A stretch of 64,000 nucleotides of DNA from Paenibacillus sp. JCM 18996 (GTDB taxonomy: Bacteria; Bacillota; Bacilli; Paenibacillales; NBRC-103111), in assembly GCA_001313085.1 (NCBI GenBank), contig BBFE01000001.1, positions 62,001 through 126,000 on the forward strand. Reading direction: 5' to 3'. Under the pieces are notes generated by a model. It was given only the letters and a program-made list of their open reading frames with translations, did not search any database and was not told the DNA's origin. The translations under genes and the position numbers were made by a program. The stretch's first letter is position 1. Each line of letters opens with the position of its first letter. Shown piece by piece: positions 58,721-64,000 of this stretch.

Positions 58721-59588
58721 ATGAAAGCGGATCTCCATTGTCATACGCGCATTTCAGACAATTCATTTACAATCCGGGAGGTGATCGAACAGGCGCAGGC
58801 GAGCGGGATAGCTTGGCTGGCGATTACCGACACGACACGACAAAAGGGCTGCAGGAGGCGATAGGGCTCGGTTCTTCGTACGAAGTGCATATTGTGCCGG
58901 GCATAGAGATATCCGCCTATGATAAGGAGCGGGGGTCGCGAGCTCATATTCTCGGACTGTACATCGAACCGGGACATCCGGCGCTTGCGTCTCTCTGCGA
59001 TCCGATCGTGTCGCGCCGCCATGAGCTGTCGAAGCGGATGGTGGCCAAACTGCAGGCGGCAGGCTATGACATTTCCTGGGCACAGGTGCAGCGGTATGCT
59101 GAAGGAGGAACTGGCGTATATAAGCAGCACATCATGCATGCTCTGCTCGACGCAGGGTATACCGACGCATCTACGGGCCGGTCTATAAGAGAATTTTTTG
59201 CCCGGCCGGAGAACGGCCGTACAGCCGGTGCAGCCTATCTGCCGATGGAATATGTCGACGCGGTGGACGCCATCCGCGCGGTGCTCGAGGCCGGCGGGGT
59301 GCCGGTCCTCGCCCATCCCGGCCAATTCCGCAATTTTGACGCGTTCCGGCTTGGGTCGATGCGGGACTGGCGGGCATCGAAGTAAGGCATCCGCTGCACA
59401 GTGCGGCCGATGAACGGTTCGCGCGCGAAATCGCTGCCCGCTATAATCTTATAGAGACTGCGGGCAGCGATTTCCACGGATTCTACGGAGAGAATCCGGA
59501 CCTTTCCATCGGCAGCTATACCACCGGCGAAGCTGCTGTTTTAGCTCTACAGGCGCGTAAAGCGGCCATAGCGGGAGGCGGCAGCTGA
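58721..59588 (+). CDS. PHP-domain phosphoesterase, PhnPP-like
   Basis: A metal-dependent hydrolase of about 288 residues. Ligand motifs: KADLHCHTRISDNSFTIREV, WLAITDHDTTKG, HIVPGIEISAYDKE, ILGLYIEPGHPALASLCDP, VPVLAHPGQFRNFDAF, EVRHPLH and ETAGSDFHGFYGENPDL. Coming last in the phn operon, it fits PhnPP, a PHP enzyme described from Eggerthella lenta that opens the ribose 1,2-cyclic phosphate 5-phosphate made by PhnJ and releases phosphate, doing the job of PhnP and PhnN. Neither phnP nor phnN is in the window. Breaks are near 58835, between 59168 and 59205, and near 59362. ATG 58721 follows GGGAGGGAATG. Confidence 0.78.
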
Positions 59589-59623
59589 CCGCTTTTATCC
59601 GCAGCCGCAGGTGCTGCGCCGCA

Positions 59624-59674
59624 GGGGCTGTCCCGCAAGTGGTTATGTCCACTTGGACGCAGCTCTTTTTTTTG
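59624..59674 (+). terminator. Terminator of the phn operon
   Basis: GCTG...CAAGTGG-TTATGT-CCACTTG...CAGC forms a long interrupted stem followed by eight T, 36 bases after the last phn stop. Confidence 0.8.
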
Positions 59675-60158
59675 TTTTATAGGAAATTATCATTTTCGGT
59701 TGCTGTGGATAAAGTGTCGATAATTTGTAACTGCTGAGTTACCTTCGATTACCTGGGCAGTTGCATGGATAAGTGTGCGTTTAAATACATTCGTCCACTG
59801 ACAGATGTTTTTTGCGCAAACCCCCCCGTTTCCTATGCAGTAGATCGCCTTTGCACCCCCCCGGCGTTATATCGTGTAGAATCGATCCAGTTTCAGCGAT
59901 ATTTCCCTTCTTTAGCGGTTTGACCGCCCGCGGTGCAGAGCCGCCACGCGCCGGAGAACCGCAAGTTGAAAAAAATTAATGGAAATCATCCATATAATTT
60001 GAATTCGATATCAATAGAGCTGCATTTACCTGGAAAACCTCTATCAATATCAACTGTTATTTTAATAATTGACTGAGAAGGATTGAATTAACGGGTGGTT
60101 TTCCAGGTATTTGTATAGGAAAGCATTCAAACAAAGCAAATATCAGCATATTTTCCCG
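59675..60158. other. Non-coding stretch after the phn operon
   Basis: No gene is visible. Two runs of seven C occur at about 59821 and 59857. An inverted repeat at 60027-60109 is listed separately. Confidence 0.4.
60027..60109. repeat. Perfect 13-base inverted repeat enclosing 57 AT-rich bases
   Basis: TACCTGGAAAACC at 60027-60039 and GGTTTTCCAGGTA at 60097-60109 are exact inverted copies. The enclosed sequence has no coding potential. The layout resembles a very small MITE-like element or a stem for an RNA, but the T-rich tail of a terminator is missing. Confidence 0.6.
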
Positions 60159-60325
60159 TTAATCTAAGCAATCCAGTATGCCGCGGGCCAGCACATACCG
60201 GACGACCCTTTCACCACTGCCGCATAAAGAAGGGAGAAGCCAGCCTTTTGCACATAAATTTCTTAACATCTTGACCGCTGTCCTATGATCGATCTCAAAT
60301 CCAAGATGACTGCACAATGGGACTG
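60159..60325 (-). pseudogene. Possible gene remnant, unidentified
   Basis: The minus strand reads HLGFEIDHRTAVKMLRNLCA then KGWLLPSLCGSGERVVRYVL and ARGILDCLD before a stop. The sequence is protein-like (a helix-turn-helix is imaginable) but has no start codon or ribosome site and no upstream continuation. I cannot name it. Confidence 0.25.
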
Positions 60326-60360
60326 TTTATCACTGGCACGAAAAGTACCACTTTGCCTCT

Positions 60361-60391
60361 AAAAAAAAAGACGACTCATTATTGAGCCGTC
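60361..60391 (-). terminator. Terminator of the 35-codon open frame
   Basis: On the minus strand GACGGCTCA-ATAA-TGAGTCGTC (one mismatch) is followed by nine T and overlaps the stop codon of the small frame. Confidence 0.75.
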
Positions 60392-60486
60392 CATGCGAAC
60401 CGCGGTTCCAGTGTATCAAGCTTACCCAACTTGAGGTTAATTTCCTGAAGCAAATCCAGCATTTGAGCGGTTTGCTCATCATCCAA
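60379..60486 (-). CDS. Small protein of 35 residues, function unknown
   Basis: TTG 60486 follows GAGGTGGTATAA and starts LDDEQTAQMLDLLQEINLKL then GKLDTLEPRFAWTAQ. The sequence is an amphipathic helix with acidic ends. A strong terminator overlaps its stop codon, so this is a discrete transcription unit about 100 bases long. It is too short to place in a family; a regulatory RNA with an accidental open frame is the alternative. Confidence 0.4.
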   Translation of the reverse strand: MDDEQTAQMLDLLQEINLKLGKLDTLEPRFAWTAQ

Positions 60487-60727
60487 TTATACCACCTCTA
60501 CGTTTAATTTTATCATGCTCGGACTGAGCCGCCAACGACTAATTTTCCGCCGGTCGCCAGGGTGCGGAATGAACGGTTACGGAATTTTATGTGCTTTCCT
60601 GAAGCTCAGCTCAGCCTCTTCTTTCTGCACGCTGCAGTGGAGTAGCGTTTTTTTCGCGCGGGACAGTATATTGGAATAAGAGCATAAAATTCATATGACA
60701 TTAGAAGACAGGATGGGTGATGGACCA

Positions 60728-61918
60728 ATGATACATATGCCAAAAAAAATCCTTTGTCTTGGAATTGCTTCCTTTTATATCGGTATTATTTCTTGTGGAG
60801 TTTGTCAGGGGGGCCTTCCTGGTCTCGTTTTTGCCTACATACGCTGTCGATCAATTGGGGTTTACCGTGGCAGCCGTCGGGATCGCCGTATCGGTCCATT
60901 ATTTGTTTGACACTTTCGTGAAATCCGTTGCAGGTTACCTGTTGGATCGGCTTTCGATTAGGCTTATAATAAATACAGGTTTGTTAATATCATTAATCGG
61001 ATTGTACGCTATGAAGAACGCTTTCCAATTATGGCTGTTAATCGCGGCGGCCGCTTTGTTCGCTATCGGCATATCTCCGATTTGGCTCATCTGTCTAAGC
61101 AAAGTGACCTCGCAGCACCGCGCCGCGCAGATGGGCATATTATATACCTTCTGGCTGGTCGGATTGGGCTCCGGCCCTGTAATCATGAACTTTGTGATTG
61201 ATAAAAGCTACAACCTCTCCTACTGGCTCATGATTGGATTGTGGGCGGCTGCGTGGCTCTTGTCGTTAAGGATTAACAACCGTACGGAATCGATACCGGA
61301 GACGATTGCCCTCGGCAAGCAGCTGTCCATGCTTTGGGAGCGGCTGAGCGGTCTTGGGTCATTGCTGCCTGGCATGATTCTGCAAACGGCGGCCGCAGGG
61401 ATTCTGGTGCCCGTCCTGCCCGGTTTTGCTTCAAAAAAAAGCTCGGGCTGCATTATTCCCAATATTCATACCTTTTACTCATAGGCGGCGTTTTTTACTG
61501 TTATTTTTTTTGATACCGATGGGTAAATTGTCTGATAAGTGGGGACGAAAATGGTTTCTGATTCTGGGCTTTACCGGTTTTTTTCCGTCTCCCTTTTCAG
61601 CCTGACCTTCGTCTCTACACTGTGGCAGGCTTTAGCGAGTGCGGCCGTGCTCGGTTTTTTTCTTATTCGGCTGTGCTTCCCGCCTGGAACGCTCTTCTGG
61701 CACAGTATGTCCCGCAGGAGCAGCAGGGAACGGGATGGGGGGTTTTCTCCAGCGTGGAAGGGATTGGCGTTGTGATCGGCCCCATCATCGGCGGATGGCT
61801 GGCCGACCGTTATCACGAAGGTGTTTCCATCTGGGTAAGCGCCGTTATCCTGGGATGTATCGCTCTTTATTATCTTCTGTTCCCGCCTAACGGTGCATGG
61901 AAAAAGCTAGGCACTTAA
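60728..61918 (+). CDS. Major facilitator superfamily transporter
   Basis: A 12-helix transporter of about 395 residues. The corrected N-terminus is MPKKSFVLELLPFISVLFLV then EFVRGAFLVSFLPTYAVDQL. The loop 2-3 motif is KSVAGYLLDRLSIRLIINTG (GxLxDRxxxR), and the central duplicate is GKLSDKWGRKWFLILGF. Others are ALFAIGISPIWLICLSKVTS and GVVIGPIIGGWLADRYHEGV. Breaks are in A run 60742-60749, A run 61432-61439, T run 61503-61510, near 61580 and T run 61653-61659. The start could be ATG 60728 or, 33 bases earlier, ATG 60695. Its genes downstream make glycolipid, so it may export a lipid or precursor, as LtaA-like MFS proteins do; that is inference. Confidence 0.8.
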
Positions 61919-61940
61919 CTTGGGAAGGAGCATGAATGTC

Positions 61941-63326
61941 ATGAATCACATTGTCAAAGTCATCATTATTTTATTGACTATTTATGCCATTATTCCCACT
62001 CTCCTCATACGTATATTCGGCTTCGGCGTCTTTAGAAAGGGTAAAAACAGCCCGGGGATCGCATTAACTTTCGACGACGGCCCGGACCTTGAATTTACAC
62101 CTCGTCTACTTGACCTCCTGGCACGCTATAAAATCAGGGCTACGTTCTTTGTCCTCGGGTCGAAGGCCGAACGGCTTCCGGAGATCATCCAACGTATGCA
62201 TAACGAAGGTCATCTGATCGGAGTCCATAATTATATGCATTGGTCTAACGCCATCATGTCTCCCTGGAAGGTGAGAAAACAGTTAGACCACTCGGTGCAT
62301 ATTATCGAACAGATTATCGGGAAAAGGCCGGTCTACTACCGTCCACCTTGGGGAGTGATCAACTTGTTCGATTTCCTTCTGTTAAAAAAGGTTTCGCATG
62401 GTGCTCTGGTCGATTATCGTCGGAGACTGGAACAGCAGGGGCGGGAAGGATAAAATCGGGCAAAGATTACTTTCTCAGCTGAGGGATGGGGCAGTTATCC
62501 TTCTTCATGACAGCGGGCAAACCCTCGGCGCCGATCAGGATGCTCCCAGGCATATGCTTGAAGCATTAGAGGAGTTCCTGGAGCAAACCTCTCTGCAGGG
62601 ATATTCATTTGTTACGATTGACGAGAAAATCAGAGTGGAAGTGCGGAACGGACAGAAAGCTTTAAGCTGGCAAAAAAAGGCTGCTGGTAGCGGTTTGGCT
62701 GAAGTGGGAGCACTTATTTCATATCTTGTTTAAAGTAAAGCCAATCGATCCGGAAAACTTGATTTTGCAGAGCAGGCTGTGTACATACCGCGGAAAAAAC
62801 CATTGTGCTGGAGGATGGGGAACAACTGCGCAAAGGGGACCGGGTCGTCGAGCTTCATCTGAATAACGAAATGCTGTTCAAAATGGCCAGAGAGGCCCGT
62901 TCGATGGTACAGCTTGCGGTCCAGATGAAAAGGGCGGTACAGGTGCTGATGCCCAAAATCGAAGAATGGATCTTCAAAAAATCCCAACTATGGGGAGATC
63001 AAAGGAGTTTACGGCATTACAATGGTTTACCGGGGCACCAGGCAGCTAGGATTTACCGTTGCCGATTTATCCAAAGGGATGTTTTATTTCTTTACCCGGC
63101 TTTACTTGCATCTCTTGCTTTCTATCATCACCTATGGCAGAAAAAAAGATTGGAAGTCAAAGGCGACCTTCTGACTCCCAAGGTGGTGGCTATTTCGGTT
63201 AAGGAGCTGAGGAGAATCTATCGGCCGGAGCAGGAGCAGGAAATCACGGCGCGGCGCAGACTGTTCCATCTTTCTCCGGTTATGAAGAGAGAGTGTGCCA
63301 GTAGTTTAAGAGAGGAGGCCTTCTGA
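61941..63326 (+). CDS. Polysaccharide deacetylase (NodB) fused to YkoP-like domain
   Basis: A membrane-anchored protein of about 460 residues. TM1 is IVKVIIILLTIYAIIPTLLI. The NodB domain has GIALTFDDGPDLEFTPRLLD (Asp pair), HLIGVHNYMHWSNAI (HxxxH metal site), RPVYYRPPWGVINLF, WSIIVGDWNSRGG and AVILLHDSGQTLG, all five motifs. A second domain follows the frame break at 62670-62676: KVKPIDPENLILQSRLCTYR, KGDRVVELHLNNEMLFKMAR and YGITMVYRGTRQLGFTVADL, like Bacillus YkoP. Other breaks are near 62388, 62797, 62979 and in A run 63141-63147. ATG 61941 has AAGGAG at ten bases; ATG 61932 is too close to it. The stop overlaps the next ATG (TGATG). Confidence 0.78.
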
Positions 63327-64000
63327 TGACAAATCGCACACCACGGATTCTTATTCTCACCGCCTCCTATGGAGATGGGCATTGGCAGGCGTCCTGGGCG
63401 CTGGAACAGGCTTTTCATAGTCAGGGAATCGAGGACATCCGGATCATGGATCTGATGGAAGAAGCTCATCCTTTACTGAACGGGCTTTCCGCATGGTTAT
63501 ACAAAAAAAAGCCCTCTGTTGTCCAGGTTCGGCCTCGATTATTACGGTTGGAGCTACTATCTCACTCGGGAACGGAAGCATCTCGGCCCGCTGTATAAAT
63601 ATTTCAATTTTCTTGGTAGAAACAAATTGTTGGAAGAAATCCGGAATGAGCGCCTCGATGCTATCGTCAGCACATTTCCGTTCGGCGCCGCTCCTCAGGT
63701 TTGCCGCGATTCGGCGATTCGCACCTATACCGTGATTACCGATTACGCACTGCATGCTCGCTGGCTTCATCCTTTTACGGACAAGTACTATGTTGCAACG
63801 GAGGAGCTTAAGGAGCAGATCGTGAACAGGGGAGTTCCCCGAAACTGCATTGAGGTGAGCGGCATTCCGATCAGGGAAGCGTTTTATGAGGAAGAGCCTT
63901 TACGGGGGAACGGATTCAGCGAATCGTTGGACATGAAGCGGCAGACCGTTCTCCTACTGGCCGGCTCCTTTCATGTGGATAGAGAGATCATAGAAACGGT
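63326..64000 (+). CDS. Diacylglycerol glucosyltransferase-like (UgtP/MGDG synthase family), N-terminal part
   Basis: The first 225 or so residues of a glycosyltransferase cut by the window end. It starts PRILILTASYGDGHWQASWA, the lipid-acceptor side of MGDG synthase/UgtP, then NERLDAIVSTFPFGAAPQVC, TYTVITDYALHARWLHPFTD and KYYVATEELKEQIVNRGVPR with VSGIPIREAFYE. Bacillus UgtP adds glucose to diacylglycerol to make the lipoteichoic acid anchor. A break lies in the A run 63502-63509. ATG 63326 overlaps the previous stop, so the deacetylase-YkoP protein and this enzyme are made together. Confidence 0.85.

Overview
The window looks like chromosomal DNA of a Gram-positive Bacillota, most probably a Paenibacillus or close relative. 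The evidence is a TnrA/GlnR-type regulator with its operators, a c-di-AMP (ydaO) riboswitch ahead of a LysM/3D wall protein, an S-layer-homology protein, CcpA/LacI-type operators, AGGAGG ribosome sites with TTG/GTG starts, and intermediate GC. There are no rRNA or tRNA genes, intact insertion sequences, CRISPR arrays or phage genes that I can see.

The sequence itself is unpolished. Most genes are broken into two to six frames, usually inside A or T runs of 6-8, while the protein similarity continues unbroken across each break. I therefore give gene spans by following the protein across frames. Such genes should be read as probably intact in the organism, and exact ends near breaks may be off by a few bases.

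Layout. 1-13.7 kb (+) is a carbohydrate catabolic region: a hydrolase, a TnrA-like regulator (-) with two TnrA boxes, a sugar ABC importer (two permeases and a binding lipoprotein), three xylose-isomerase-like TIM barrels, five Gfo/Idh/MocA dehydrogenases and a HisJ-type PHP phosphatase. 14-18.1 kb holds gamma-glutamyltransferase fused to a copper-amine-oxidase-like domain, an exported TIM-barrel protein and a cold shock protein. 18.2-24.6 kb (-) holds a CBS/CorC membrane protein, an MsbA-like ABC exporter with an attenuator-like leader, a YdjM-type membrane protein, an LpxL-like acyltransferase and an OlsB-like N-acyltransferase; the last four form a possible acyl-amino-acid lipid unit. 24.7-30.3 kb holds a patatin lipase, a secreted helical-repeat protein divergent from a two-component system, and a His-rich membrane protein with PspA. 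30.9-37.5 kb is a LacI-controlled ABC importer with a CehA/McbA-type PHP hydrolase and a GDPD-family phosphodiesterase, probably for uptake and cleavage of a phosphodiester or glycoside. 37.5-39.3 kb is a decayed tract with degenerate tandem repeats and remnants of a MATE transporter and a lanthipeptide synthetase. 39.4-47 kb carries wall and surface genes.

47.6-59.6 kb (+) is a complete phosphonate operon: phnD, phnC, phnE1, phnE2, phnF, phnG, phnH, phnI, phnJ, phnK, phnL, phnM, then a GNAT (PhnO-like) and a PHP phosphoesterase (PhnPP-like) in place of PhnN/PhnP. It would import phosphonates, attach them to ribose triphosphate, cleave the C-P bond and hydrolyse the cyclic ribose phosphate. 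60.7-64 kb is an MFS transporter, a deacetylase fused to a YkoP-like domain, and the start of a UgtP-like diacylglycerol glucosyltransferase.

The points I find most worth a second look are the OlsB/LpxL/YdjM/MsbA cassette, the isomerase-dehydrogenase cluster, two paralogous exported TIM-barrel proteins of unknown function, and oddities in the phn operon: a Cys-rich insert in PhnK, a tandem repeat inside PhnI, and PHP replacing PhnN/P.
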